The notes under the pieces: generated by a model
The model's input: the letters and a program-made list of their open reading frames with translations, nothing else
What the model was told of the DNA's origin: nothing
Databases searched by the model: none
Program-made: the position numbers and the translations under genes
In this document: in pieces, positions 55,091-63,355 of the stretch
How positions within the stretch are numbered: the stretch's first letter is position 1
Layout of the letters: each line of letters begins with the position of its first letter
Source of the DNA: JAVWIF01 sp036639635
Lineage (GTDB): Bacteria; Bacillota_I; Bacilli_A; Erysipelotrichales; Erysipelotrichaceae
NCBI GenBank assembly: GCA_036639635.1
Contig: JAVWIF010000003.1
Location: forward strand, 1-64,000
DNA: 64,000 bases
Reading direction: 5' to 3'

Positions 55091-55948
55091 TCAAAACATG
55101 TTGTTTTTTGTCATATAGGCATCTATTTTTTCTTGTGCATGCATAGAACATGTTACCAAAGGCAAACGTACCATGTTATTACATTCTCCTCTTTTAGACA
55201 GCATATATTTAATTGGAGCAGGAGAAGCTTCCATAAAAGTATAATAAGCCATCTTATTAAGTTCTTTTCGAGTACAATTATCAATTCTATCTTCTTCTAA
55301 AAATATTTTTATCTTAGGTAATAAAAGATGAGCCATCACCGATATTAAACCATCCATTAACGCATCAGCACTTTCATCAATATATCCATCTTCTCCACTA
55401 TAAATATAAAAATTAGGAAATTCTTCTTTTATTTTCTTTATCATTTCAAAATCTATTGAAGCATATTTTAATGCAACGATATTAGGACATTCACAAATTA
55501 ATCTACGAATTGTATCATAATGCAAGCAAGAACTCGTTCTGCTAGGAATATCATAAAGCATAATAGGACAATTTACACTTTTCGCAATTGATTTAAAATG
55601 TTGAAATAAACCTTCTTGTGTTGGTCGATTATAGTATGGAGTAACTAACAACACACCTTGCAAGCAAAGGTGTTCGACTTCTTGAATGGCTTCTATACTA
55701 CTTTTCGTAGCATTTGTTCCACATCCATAATAGAGTGGAACTCGAGTGTTAACGACTTGAATTACATGATGTAATACTTGTATTCGCTCATCATGTGTAA
55801 GCGTTGGTGTTTCAGCTGTAGTACCACATACTATAAAGCCATCACAGCCTTCTTGTATTAGTCGTTCTATTAAGTTATCAAGTGCTAGATAGTCGATACT
55901 ATTATCGCTCTTAAACGGTGTAATTAAGGCTACCATAACCTTATTCAT
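55091..55948 (-). CDS. dapA: 4-hydroxy-tetrahydrodipicolinate synthase
   Basis: Pyruvate aldolase of 285 residues that makes the precursor of both lysine and dipicolinate. Conserved segments are GTTAETPTLTHDE near 42, VTPYYNRPTQEGL with the catalytic Tyr near 132 and ALKYAS with Schiff-base Lys near 160. It sits next after dpaB with a single shared base boundary, so this copy likely supplies dipicolinate in the mother cell. Confidence 0.93.
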   Translation of the reverse strand: MNKVMVALITPFKSDNSIDYLALDNLIERLIQEGCDGFIVCGTTAETPTLTHDERIQVLHHVIQVVNTRVPLYYGCGTNATKSSIEAIQEVEHLCLQGVLLVTPYYNRPTQEGLFQHFKSIAKSVNCPIMLYDIPSRTSSCLHYDTIRRLICECPNIVALKYASIDFEMIKKIKEEFPNFYIYSGEDGYIDESADALMDGLISVMAHLLLPKIKIFLEEDRIDNCTRKELNKMAYYTFMEASPAPIKYMLSKRGECNNMVRLPLVTCSMHAQEKIDAYMTKNNMF

Positions 55949-56527
55949 TTACTTGCCCCCTAACAAAATTGGTTGAATCTGTTCAGAAAGATACGCACAA
56001 TCTAATGTTTCTTCTAATAAACTCCACTCCGCAACAATACTTCTAGCTTTACGAAAAGGTGCATCTTGTCTAAATGGAATTGCATAAAAGTGTTTCATTG
56101 CAAGTAAACGCATAATATTTTCTCCACTAATTCCCAATCCATCATTTGTTGCAATACCAAACACAACATTTTTATGATTACGAATCATTGCTTTCGCCGC
56201 TAGTGCTATTGGGTGATCATATAAACCATGCACAAGACGTGATGCAACACTAGCACTCATTGGTGCAATCACAAAAATATCAAAAGTATCACTAGGTCCA
56301 ACTTTTTCAGCTTCTACAATCGTATGAATAACATCATGTTGCGTGATTTCTTTTAACTTATTTAAAAAAATATCTTTATCAAAAAAACGTGTTGAATATT
56401 GATAAACACTTTCACTAACCACACATACTACATCATTATTTTTACATAATAATGTCAGAGGTTCTAGAATTGCTTCATGATTACAAAAAGAGCCACAAAT
56501 ACCAAATAAGATATGTTTATTTTTCAT
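55949..56527 (-). CDS. dpaB: Dipicolinate synthase subunit B (SpoVFB)
   Basis: Flavoprotein-like subunit of 192 residues. It shows GICGSFCNHEAILEPL at the start, VIAPMSASVASRLVHG in the middle and GIATNDGLG later, as in SpoVFB. With DpaA it makes dipicolinic acid, the calcium-binding solute of the spore core. The start overlaps dpaA by 11 bp. Confidence 0.93.
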   Translation of the reverse strand: MKNKHILFGICGSFCNHEAILEPLTLLCKNNDVVCVVSESVYQYSTRFFDKDIFLNKLKEITQHDVIHTIVEAEKVGPSDTFDIFVIAPMSASVASRLVHGLYDHPIALAAKAMIRNHKNVVFGIATNDGLGISGENIMRLLAMKHFYAIPFRQDAPFRKARSIVAEWSLLEETLDCAYLSEQIQPILLGGK

Positions 56528-57290
56528 TCTTTAATTTCCTCCTAACATAATTGGCAATTATATTACCAGCACTAATACAAGCAAAGCGTCCTGGTAAATT
56601 TTGTGCTCTAATTAATTTAATACCTAATTTATTTGCTGTATCTTGACTCATACAAGGAGGTGTTACGATATCGATGATAACAGGTTTTATAGACCAAGAA
56701 CTTATATTATCAGCATTTAATTTTAATGAAGGCGACGTATTCACAATGATATCTCCACATTGATTCCAATGCATTAGGTCAATAAACAATTGTGTTTGAT
56801 CACATTCTCTTCTAATGACTCTTACATCAACCTGCAAATTTCGTAACACATCAACAATTGTTTTTCCACAGTTACCATATCCTACTACATCAATACGTTG
56901 CTTATATATACTTTTACAATTACAACCAATAATTTCGTTTAATATACCTTCTGCAGTTAATAATGCATTTTCATGTATCACAACGAGATCTTCTAGATAA
57001 TAATGCTTCGTTTGTGGCAATGTTTCTAAGAATTTGTTTTTTATTCCACAAAATATAATTGTTTGTTTATCCATCATATCCCAAAATAAACGAGGTACAT
57101 GCACTTCTTTATCTTTATATTTTAAGTACCCAAACTCACTTATACCATGTATTGGAAATATGATAGCATCCATCATAGGCAATGCTAAAAAATCACTGTC
57201 TTGATCTATTTTAATAATGGTATCGTCATTGCTTAAATTATCTGCTACTTGTATCATCCGTTCATCACTACAAATAATTCCAATGTTCAA
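56517..57290 (-). CDS. dpaA: Dipicolinate synthase subunit A (SpoVFA)
   Basis: NAD(P)-binding subunit of 257 residues. The Rossmann motif VVGYGNCGKTIVD is near 135, and a DIVTPP/C segment follows near 225. It is shorter than the Bacillus protein (about 297), mainly by a reduced N-terminus. It is first gene of dpaA-dpaB-dapA, expected to be mother-cell expressed; no clear sigma-K promoter was identified. Confidence 0.9.
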   Translation of the reverse strand: MNIGIICSDERMIQVADNLSNDDTIIKIDQDSDFLALPMMDAIIFPIHGISEFGYLKYKDKEVHVPRLFWDMMDKQTIIFCGIKNKFLETLPQTKHYYLEDLVVIHENALLTAEGILNEIIGCNCKSIYKQRIDVVGYGNCGKTIVDVLRNLQVDVRVIRRECDQTQLFIDLMHWNQCGDIIVNTSPSLKLNADNISSWSIKPVIIDIVTPPCMSQDTANKLGIKLIRAQNLPGRFACISAGNIIANYVRRKLKNEK

Positions 57291-57340
57291 TTCCTTTACC
57301 CCCTTTTGTTTTATACTATGTTAAAGGCATCTAAATGCGC

Positions 57341-57364
57341 AAAAAAAAGGAGAGTTCTTCTCCT
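57341..57364 (-). terminator. tyrS terminator
   Basis: GGAGA/TCTCC arms (57359-57363 with 57349-57353) and a minus-strand run of T, touching the tyrS stop codon. Confidence 0.7.
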
Positions 57365-58595
57365 ATTTTTGAAATATAACATAATAATTACGTTTTCCCT
57401 TTTTAATCAATGTTCTATTTTGACTCAATGCATTTTCTTTTTTTACAAGAAATGCTTCATCGCTTATCTTTTCTCCATTTACTTGAATAGAGCCTTGCTT
57501 AATCCATTCTCTAGCTTCACGCTTACTACTTGCAATACTCGCTTGTACCAATACATCACTTAAGCTTGTAGCATCATGAACTTCACTTATTTCAAAGCCA
57601 TGTAAAGCATCGCTAATCTCATCGGCATCTAATTCTTTAATGTTTCCTTTAAATAGCGCATTTGTTATTTTTACTGCTTTATCGTATTCAGCATCTCCAT
57701 GTAAGAAACTAACAACTTCTTTGGCTAACATTTTTTGTGCTTCTCTACGGAAAGGTTCATTTTTTACTTTTTCCTCTAAGTCATCAATTACCTCTTTTGA
57801 TAAGAATGTTAATTTTTTTAGATAATCAATTACTTTTTCATCTTCTGAATTCACCAAGAATTGATACATTTCGTAAGCTGAAGTTTTACTTTTATCTAGC
57901 CAAACAGTTCCTGTTTCACTCTTTCCAAATTTTGTCCCATCAGCTTTTGTTATCAATGGCATTGTAAGACCAAAACAAGCTACATCACTTCCATGTTTTT
58001 TACGAATTAATTCTAATCCACTCGTGATATTTCCCCATTGATCTTGTCCACCAATTTGTAATGTACAATTTTTCTCTTCATATAAATGCAAGAAATCTAA
58101 TGATTGTAAAATCATATAAGAGAATTCAGTATAACTAATACCAGAATCTAAACGACTTTTTACAGTGTCCTTGCTTAGCATATAATTAATATTAAAATAT
58201 TTTCCATAATCTCTTAAGAATTCAATAATTGTTATATCCTTTGTCCAATCATAATTATTTACCATAGTAAAGCCAAACAATGCCTCTATTTGTTTACTTA
58301 AACATTCATAGTTATGTTGTAGCGTTTCCTTTGTTAGCATGCTACGTTCTCCACTAGCCTTAGGATCTCCAATAAAACCTGTAGCACCTCCTACTAACAT
58401 AATCGGATGATGACCATGTTCTTTTAATCGTTTCGCACATAACAAACTTGAATAATGTCCAATATGTAAGCTATCTCCAGTAGGATCCGTACCAATATAA
58501 AACGTTACTTCCCCATTGTTTAATTGTTCTTCTAAATCAGGACTTGTTACATCGTTAATAAGTCCTCTCCATTTTAATTCTTCAAATAATTTCAT
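57363..58595 (-). CDS. tyrS: Tyrosyl-tRNA synthetase
   Basis: Class Ic synthetase of 410 residues. The HIGH motif is DSLHIGHYSS near 45, the tyrosine-binding GGQDQWGNI near 190, and the KMSKS-like KFGKSE near 230. A C-terminal S4 domain follows (EWIKQGSIQVNG). In-frame upstream codons run into the T-box; GAAAGG precedes the ATG at 58595, which is adopted. It is single, with its own leader and terminator. Confidence 0.96.
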   Translation of the reverse strand: MKLFEELKWRGLINDVTSPDLEEQLNNGEVTFYIGTDPTGDSLHIGHYSSLLCAKRLKEHGHHPIMLVGGATGFIGDPKASGERSMLTKETLQHNYECLSKQIEALFGFTMVNNYDWTKDITIIEFLRDYGKYFNINYMLSKDTVKSRLDSGISYTEFSYMILQSLDFLHLYEEKNCTLQIGGQDQWGNITSGLELIRKKHGSDVACFGLTMPLITKADGTKFGKSETGTVWLDKSKTSAYEMYQFLVNSEDEKVIDYLKKLTFLSKEVIDDLEEKVKNEPFRREAQKMLAKEVVSFLHGDAEYDKAVKITNALFKGNIKELDADEISDALHGFEISEVHDATSLSDVLVQASIASSKREAREWIKQGSIQVNGEKISDEAFLVKKENALSQNRTLIKKGKRNYYVIFQK

Positions 58596-58616
58596 TTTAT
58601 TTTTTCCTTTCTGCAT

Positions 58617-58829
58617 AAAAAAAAGTCCTCTTCCAAGGACGTAATGATTACGTGGTACCACCTTAGTTCTTTGATAGTATCAAAGCACTCAAACTCATAA
58701 CGCGAGTAATTCGGCTTTACTTTACATAAAGCAGCTCCAAGGTGTATGCATGAATTTCATCTGCGATTTTTCACCAAACAATCGCCTCTCTAAACATTTC
58801 CTTCATGTTCTTTTCTTTTCATAGCTGTA
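58617..58829 (-). promoter_or_regulatory. T-box leader of tyrS
   Basis: Minus strand: Stem I carries GCATACACC with TAC (Tyr) at 58744-58746 followed by A, matching the tyrS gene. The T-box core AAGGTGGTACCACG is at about 58650-58664, and a terminator stem GTCCTT/GAGGAC (58635-58640 with 58625-58630) ends in a long T run. Confidence 0.94.
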
Positions 58830-58835
58830 CTTATT

Positions 58836-58863
58836 AGTATAAATTAAATCTTAATTTTGTCAA
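58836..58863 (-). promoter_or_regulatory. tyrS promoter
   Basis: Minus-strand TTGACA (58858-58863), a 16-nt spacer and TATACT (58836-58841) directly upstream of the T-box. Confidence 0.7.
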
Positions 58864-58882
58864 TAGACAATCGTTATAATTC

Positions 58883-58907
58883 AAAACAAGATGTCGATTG
58901 ACATCTT
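58883..58907 (-). terminator. ccpA terminator
   Basis: A perfect 8-bp stem, AAGATGTC/GACATCTT (58888-58895 with 58100-offset arm 58900-58907), is followed on the minus strand by GTTTTG. It overlaps the ccpA stop codon. Confidence 0.65.
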
Positions 58908-59901
58908 ATTTCGTCGATTTCCTAGGTGTAAAGATATAGCTTAATTCAATTTCTTTATCCAATACTTCGTTATCATCATGTAACATCTTTGTTAACAAAC
59001 GCATAGCTACCGCACCTAAATCATAGTCCGGAATTTTAAACCCAGAAATTTGAGGACGTGCCATTGAGTTGTATTTACTATCTAATATGCAAACAAGTTC
59101 CATATCATCAGGAATACTAATACCAGACTCTTTAGCTGTGTTCATAACTGCCATCGCCTGAGAATCACGATAAGTAATTACGATATCATGTTGAATTCCT
59201 TTTTTCATATAATCTTTTAAGTATAAATAAGAAGAACGATATTCTTTAGGAATTGCTAAAAAGTTATCAAAAGTTAATCCATTGTCATGGAAAGCTCGAG
59301 TCAATCCATCCAATAGTTGTTTAATCATCGCAGGATTTTTTCGATCTTCAACAAGTGCTATATTAATTTTTCCATTTTTTATGCAGTTTGTTGCATAATC
59401 ATACACTAGTTTTGAGTAATCAATATATACCGAACCAACCGTTTCATCAGACATTCTATTACCAATTACAACAATTGGAATTTGATAACTTGTTAATTGG
59501 TTCAATTCATCTTTACTTAATTTATCATTAAAGATAACGACTCCATCAACACGTGATTTGATAATATTTTCAATAATATCATTCATTTCACTAATACCTT
59601 CTGTTGTTGTATGTAACATAATATTGTATTTGTATATTTTAGCAACATCAATTAATCCATTAATGATTTGTCCTGTATAGAAATAACTAGCTTCAGGTAC
59701 AATTAATGCAATCGTTGTTGTTTTTTGTAATGCCAATCCTTGTGCAATTGCATTTGGTTTATACCCTAATTTTTCAATTGCCTCTTGTACTTTTACACGT
59801 GTATCTTCACGTACTACTTCAGAACCGTTAATAACACGTGATACGGTTGCTAATGATACATCTGCTTCTTTTGCTACATCATAAATGGTAATTCTCTTCA
59901 T
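58906..59901 (-). CDS. ccpA: LacI-family catabolite control protein CcpA-like
   Basis: Transcription regulator of 331 residues. The N-terminal helix-turn-helix reads TIYDVAKEADVSLATVSRVINGS, matching CcpA (written in part: YDVAKEADVSLATVSRV). The core domain is a periplasmic-binding fold with TTTIALIVPEASYFY. In Bacillota CcpA with HPr-Ser-P governs carbon catabolite control. The neighbourhood (DUF948-type gene, murC, thioredoxin) equals the Bacillus ccpA region. GAAGGG precedes the ATG at 59901; the longer frame to 59934 is not needed. Confidence 0.88.
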   Translation of the reverse strand: MKRITIYDVAKEADVSLATVSRVINGSEVVREDTRVKVQEAIEKLGYKPNAIAQGLALQKTTTIALIVPEASYFYTGQIINGLIDVAKIYKYNIMLHTTTEGISEMNDIIENIIKSRVDGVVIFNDKLSKDELNQLTSYQIPIVVIGNRMSDETVGSVYIDYSKLVYDYATNCIKNGKINIALVEDRKNPAMIKQLLDGLTRAFHDNGLTFDNFLAIPKEYRSSYLYLKDYMKKGIQHDIVITYRDSQAMAVMNTAKESGISIPDDMELVCILDSKYNSMARPQISGFKIPDYDLGAVAMRLLTKMLHDDNEVLDKEIELSYIFTPRKSTK

Positions 59902-59905
59902 ATGT

Positions 59906-60457
59906 TTATCCCTTCTGAGCGTCATCTTGATCATCAGTGTCTAAAGCTTTTTTTAAAGAATTAAATGCACTTTCGGCAATCTTTAAAGTTCCCTTTTTAA
60001 GTTTCTTCACACTGTCTTTGACGCGTTCATCATTCTTTACAGATACAAATGTATCGCTCACACTTTCTATGGCTTTACCTACATATTCATTGCTTAAAAC
60101 TTCTTGTACTCCATCATTTACCTTATCAACAAGTTTACTACTCGCATCAACGACTTTCTCTTTATGCGCTATTGTACTTTCACGTTCATTAAACGCTTTC
60201 AAATTGGTCTTTGTTTTCGCTAATAAATTTTGTGTTTCTTGTTTCAAACGATCTATGCGCTCACTCGTTTCATCTGAATCAATATTATCTTTAAGCCATT
60301 GACGAAATTCTTCATATAATTTTGTTATTTCATATTTTGCATCATCTAATATTTTCTTTTCATTTTTATCATTTTCATCTTCATCTAAAGATATAATCGT
60401 AAATTTTGCTTCTTTTTCTAAATTTTCTACTTCATTTTCACAATTATCTGTTTGCAT
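59906..60457 (-). CDS. Hypothetical coiled-coil protein (YtxH position)
   Basis: Protein of 183 residues, rich in Asp, Glu and Lys, with long amphipathic helices and no membrane segment or known motif. It occupies the place of B. subtilis ytxH, between a DUF948-type gene and ccpA, but I cannot show homology. AGGAG spacing favours the ATG at 60457 over that at 60463. The previous gene's stop codon overlaps the start region, implying coupling. Confidence 0.6.
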   Translation of the reverse strand: MQTDNCENEVENLEKEAKFTIISLDEDENDKNEKKILDDAKYEITKLYEEFRQWLKDNIDSDETSERIDRLKQETQNLLAKTKTNLKAFNERESTIAHKEKVVDASSKLVDKVNDGVQEVLSNEYVGKAIESVSDTFVSVKNDERVKDSVKKLKKGTLKIAESAFNSLKKALDTDDQDDAQKG

Positions 60458-60459
60458 TT

Positions 60460-60846
60460 TCATTTACTCCTAAGATGTTCATCATCAATAACATCTTCAT
60501 TTTTTTCTTTTTTAGCAATTGATAATACCCAGTCTTTGATTGAAGAAAAATTTTCAATCACACATACCAATGTAGAACGAACTGCATTTTTACTAGCGTC
60601 ATGAACACAATCTACGGTTTCACTCAATTCATTTAATGTATGTAATGGTTTATCAAGCGTTTCCAATTGTCGATTCGTAGTGTCTAAGGTTTTCTTCATA
60701 ACAATAAGTGCATCATTTGTGCTTTTCATTACATTAATTAAATGCTTAATAAAAACAGCTAAGAAAATCAATACAATTACGCCTAATATAGGAAGCGCTC
60801 TTTGTGCTACTTTACTTGTTAATTCAAATAATTGATCTAATCCCAT
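60460..60846 (-). CDS. DUF948-like (YtxG-type) membrane-anchored coiled-coil protein
   Basis: Protein of 128 residues with one membrane segment (about 15-35) and a helical heptad region, KTLDTTNRQLETLDKPL, as in DUF948/YtxG. Function is unknown; homologues are linked to general stress. It is 49 nt from murC and upstream of the acidic coiled-coil gene, matching Bacillus murC-ytxG-ytxH order. Confidence 0.7.
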   Translation of the reverse strand: MGLDQLFELTSKVAQRALPILGVIVLIFLAVFIKHLINVMKSTNDALIVMKKTLDTTNRQLETLDKPLHTLNELSETVDCVHDASKNAVRSTLVCVIENFSSIKDWVLSIAKKEKNEDVIDDEHLRSK

Positions 60847-60895
60847 AAAAACACCTCTTTCTCTATTTTAACCTAACTTGTAAAAATTTTCAACT

Positions 60896-62200
60896 TTAAT
60901 GAAAACTTTTTACAATATTTTTAAACTTATATATATCTTTACTACTCATAAACAAATATACAGCGGGTTGTCTGTTTGCTAAATGCTTAGCAGCTTCTTC
61001 ATCTTCCTTAATAACAATACTCTTTTCACAAATATCCGCAAGGTTTTGAATGCTAATATCAATACCTTCTTCTTTCTTGGCATTTTCAGGAAAATGACAT
61101 AAATATACTTCATCCGCTTCATTTAATTCTTGTGCAAATCGATCCATAAAGTAAGCAATACGTGAATAACGATCTGGTTTGAAAATAGCAATCACTTTCT
61201 TATGCGGATATTTAGTTCGTGCTGCTTCAATCATGTATTTAACCGCAGTTGGGTGATGTGCATAATCATCAATATATACATTCCCATTTTTTTCTTCTAT
61301 TGTAAAACGTCGTTTTACTCCCGGAAATGTTTGTAGACCTTCTTCTAAAAGTTCTGCAGATAATCCACATAAAATTCCTAAAGCTATCACACCTAAGCTA
61401 TTCCATAAGAAAGGTTTCCCAACAAATGGCAATTTAAAACTACCAAAGAGACTTTTTTTATAAAGAACATCAAAACACATACCATCTTCATTTTCAACAA
61501 CATGAATTGCCTGTACATCATTGTTATCATTTAGTCCATAATAAACATGTTTTGTTGTGACATGCAAAGAACGAACGCTTTCATCATCGCCAAATAAAGC
61601 AATCCCTTTCTTCACTTGATTAGCAAAGGTTTCAAAAGCATTACAATAATCCTTCATATCATGATAGTAATCAACATGGTCTAACTCAATGTTGGTAAGA
61701 ATTGCGTATGCTGGTTTATATGCTAAGAAATGGCGTTGATATTCGCATGATTCTAAAACAAAATAAGTGCTTTTAGAAGGCATTTCACCAGTTCCATCCC
61801 CAATCAAATAACCCGTTGGAGCAACCAAAGACATCACATGAGATAACATTCCTGTCGTTGTTGTTTTACCATGGGTACCAGCAACTGAAATAGAAGTATA
61901 TTCTTCTACTAAACGACCAAGAAAATCGTGATACCAATATGTTTTTACAGAAGGCAACGCATTTGCTTGCTGTACTTCAACGTTTGTTTCATCAAATGCA
62001 TTTCCAATGATTACCACATCATTTTCATGGATATTTGATGCCGCAAAATTTGTGATTTTAATATTTCTATCTTCTAATGGTTTTTGTGTAAATATATATT
62101 TTTCTATATCTGAACCACTGACTTCATCTCCTCGATCAGCAACAATTGCTGCTAATGAAGCCATACCTGATCCTTTAATTCCTATAAAATGATAATGCAT
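60896..62200 (-). CDS. murC: UDP-N-acetylmuramate--L-alanine ligase
   Basis: Mur ligase of 434 residues adding L-Ala to UDP-MurNAc. The N-terminal HFIGIKGSGMASLA is the UDP-binding loop, and the ATP loop is SVAGTHGKTTTTG near 103. The C-terminal domain has DDYAHHPTAVK. The GTG at 62212 gives four extra residues but overlaps the ribosome site AAGAGGTG, so the ATG at 62200 is used. Confidence 0.95.
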   Translation of the reverse strand: MHYHFIGIKGSGMASLAAIVADRGDEVSGSDIEKYIFTQKPLEDRNIKITNFAASNIHENDVVIIGNAFDETNVEVQQANALPSVKTYWYHDFLGRLVEEYTSISVAGTHGKTTTTGMLSHVMSLVAPTGYLIGDGTGEMPSKSTYFVLESCEYQRHFLAYKPAYAILTNIELDHVDYYHDMKDYCNAFETFANQVKKGIALFGDDESVRSLHVTTKHVYYGLNDNNDVQAIHVVENEDGMCFDVLYKKSLFGSFKLPFVGKPFLWNSLGVIALGILCGLSAELLEEGLQTFPGVKRRFTIEEKNGNVYIDDYAHHPTAVKYMIEAARTKYPHKKVIAIFKPDRYSRIAYFMDRFAQELNEADEVYLCHFPENAKKEEGIDISIQNLADICEKSIVIKEDEEAAKHLANRQPAVYLFMSSKDIYKFKNIVKSFH

Positions 62201-62215
62201 GTTCCTATACACCTC

Positions 62216-62914
62216 TTATTCTTTAATAATATTCTCTTCTTTTTCTTCCTTTAATGAGGCGGATTCTCCAAATAAAGATATTTGAATAACATCTTCTTCA
62301 TCTTCTTCTTTGTCGCTTAATAAATCTTCTAAAGGAATGCTATCAATATCTTCTTCACTATCCAATATGACATTATCTTCTTCCGCAACAAATTCATATT
62401 TACTTTTCTCGTTTTTTTCAATTTCCTCTTTTGCTTCAGCCTCAAATTCTTCAAGTTCATGAATTCCGTAATAAGGTGAAATGACAGTACCTAGTGGATT
62501 TTGTTTTTTAGGCTTACTAGCTCCTACAGAAATTGTTTTACGAGCCAATCCTTTGTCTTCTTCTTTTGAGCCAAAGATAGGTGATATAACAGGTGAAAAC
62601 TCGTACTCTTTCTTTTCTGTTTTGGGCATAGTACTACGTTCACTTTGACGTACATTTGGTATTACGATTTCTTTAGGTTTTTCTTCACTAATTTCAATAC
62701 TAACAAACTTCTTTTCTTCTTGTGGTTCTTCTTTTACAAATTCCATAGTTTCATGTTCTGGTTCTTTTCTTTCTTCTTTTTCTTCAAACGTGAAAGAACG
62801 TTCTTGTGTATTGTGTTTACGATTTATTCCAATATCAACAAGTTCATCCTCTAATCCTGTATCTTCCTCGTTTTCTTCAAACAACAAGGATGATAACTTT
62901 CGAAAAATAGACAT
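62216..62914 (-). CDS. Acidic low-complexity protein with repeated VISP-aromatic motif
   Basis: Protein of 232 residues, very rich in Glu and Lys, without membrane segments. Two similar motifs are separated by about 35 residues: PVISPIFG and TVISPYYG. I recognise no family. In the Bacillus region the murC-adjacent slot is the DNA translocase gene sftA; no ATPase domain is present here, so it is not that. It is 3 nt from the YtpP-like gene and next to murC, which suggests a cell-division or wall-related role. GGGAGG serves the ATG at 62914. Confidence 0.6.
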   Translation of the reverse strand: MSIFRKLSSLLFEENEEDTGLEDELVDIGINRKHNTQERSFTFEEKEERKEPEHETMEFVKEEPQEEKKFVSIEISEEKPKEIVIPNVRQSERSTMPKTEKKEYEFSPVISPIFGSKEEDKGLARKTISVGASKPKKQNPLGTVISPYYGIHELEEFEAEAKEEIEKNEKSKYEFVAEEDNVILDSEEDIDSIPLEDLLSDKEEDEEDVIQISLFGESASLKEEKEENIIKE

Positions 62915-62930
62915 TTTTTTCATCCTCCCT

Positions 62931-63263
62931 TTATTTTTTTAAACCTGACAAAAAGATTGATATTTCTTGTTGCGTTTTTCTTGCTTTAGAAACAAAGCGA
63001 CCTATCTCTTTTGACTCTTTAAATACTAAAAAGCTTGGAATTCCCATGATCATAAATTGTTGACAAATATCCATACATTCATCACGATCGACATAATAGA
63101 AATCAAAATCATGAAATTGCTCTACAATTTCTTTCATAAAAGGTTCAATAAATTGACAATCAGGACACCAAGACGCAGAAAAAACAAAGACAGATGTCTT
63201 GTTGCTATCTATTACGTCATTAAATTCTTGTAGCGAATGAATTCCATTCATATATTCTTTCAT
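62931..63263 (-). CDS. Thioredoxin-like protein (YtpP-type)
   Basis: Protein of 110 residues with a thioredoxin fold. The active site reads SASWCPDCQF (CPDC), and the cis-Pro is in GIPSF. The role is probably cytosolic thiol-disulfide exchange. AAGGAG precedes the ATG at 63263, although the frame extends to 63293. An extended -10 (TGATATAAT, 63310-63318) is upstream. Confidence 0.85.
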   Translation of the reverse strand: MKEYMNGIHSLQEFNDVIDSNKTSVFVFSASWCPDCQFIEPFMKEIVEQFHDFDFYYVDRDECMDICQQFMIMGIPSFLVFKESKEIGRFVSKARKTQQEISIFLSGLKK

Positions 63264-63309
63264 TATCAAATAACTCCTTATTGTTTGTTTCATTTATTAT
63301 CATGTGTAT

Positions 63310-63318
63310 ATTATATCA
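63310..63318 (-). promoter_or_regulatory. Putative promoter of the thioredoxin gene
   Basis: Minus-strand TGATATAAT, extended -10, about 45 nt upstream of the ATG. A perfect 13-bp inverted repeat (63321-63333 with 63343-63355) separates it from trmB and may terminate that gene. Confidence 0.5.
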
Positions 63319-63355
63319 TCATTTTATGAAAATTAACTTTTTATTTTCATAAAAT

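Noticed and set aside
59937..60302. 121-codon plus-strand frame rich in Ser, Leu and Phe
   Set aside because: Antisense shadow of the acidic coiled-coil gene; the composition is the complement of its Glu/Lys codons.
63321..63355. 13-bp inverted repeat as a possible insertion-sequence end
   Set aside because: It is directly behind the trmB stop and forms an ordinary AT-rich hairpin; no transposase or target duplication is seen.
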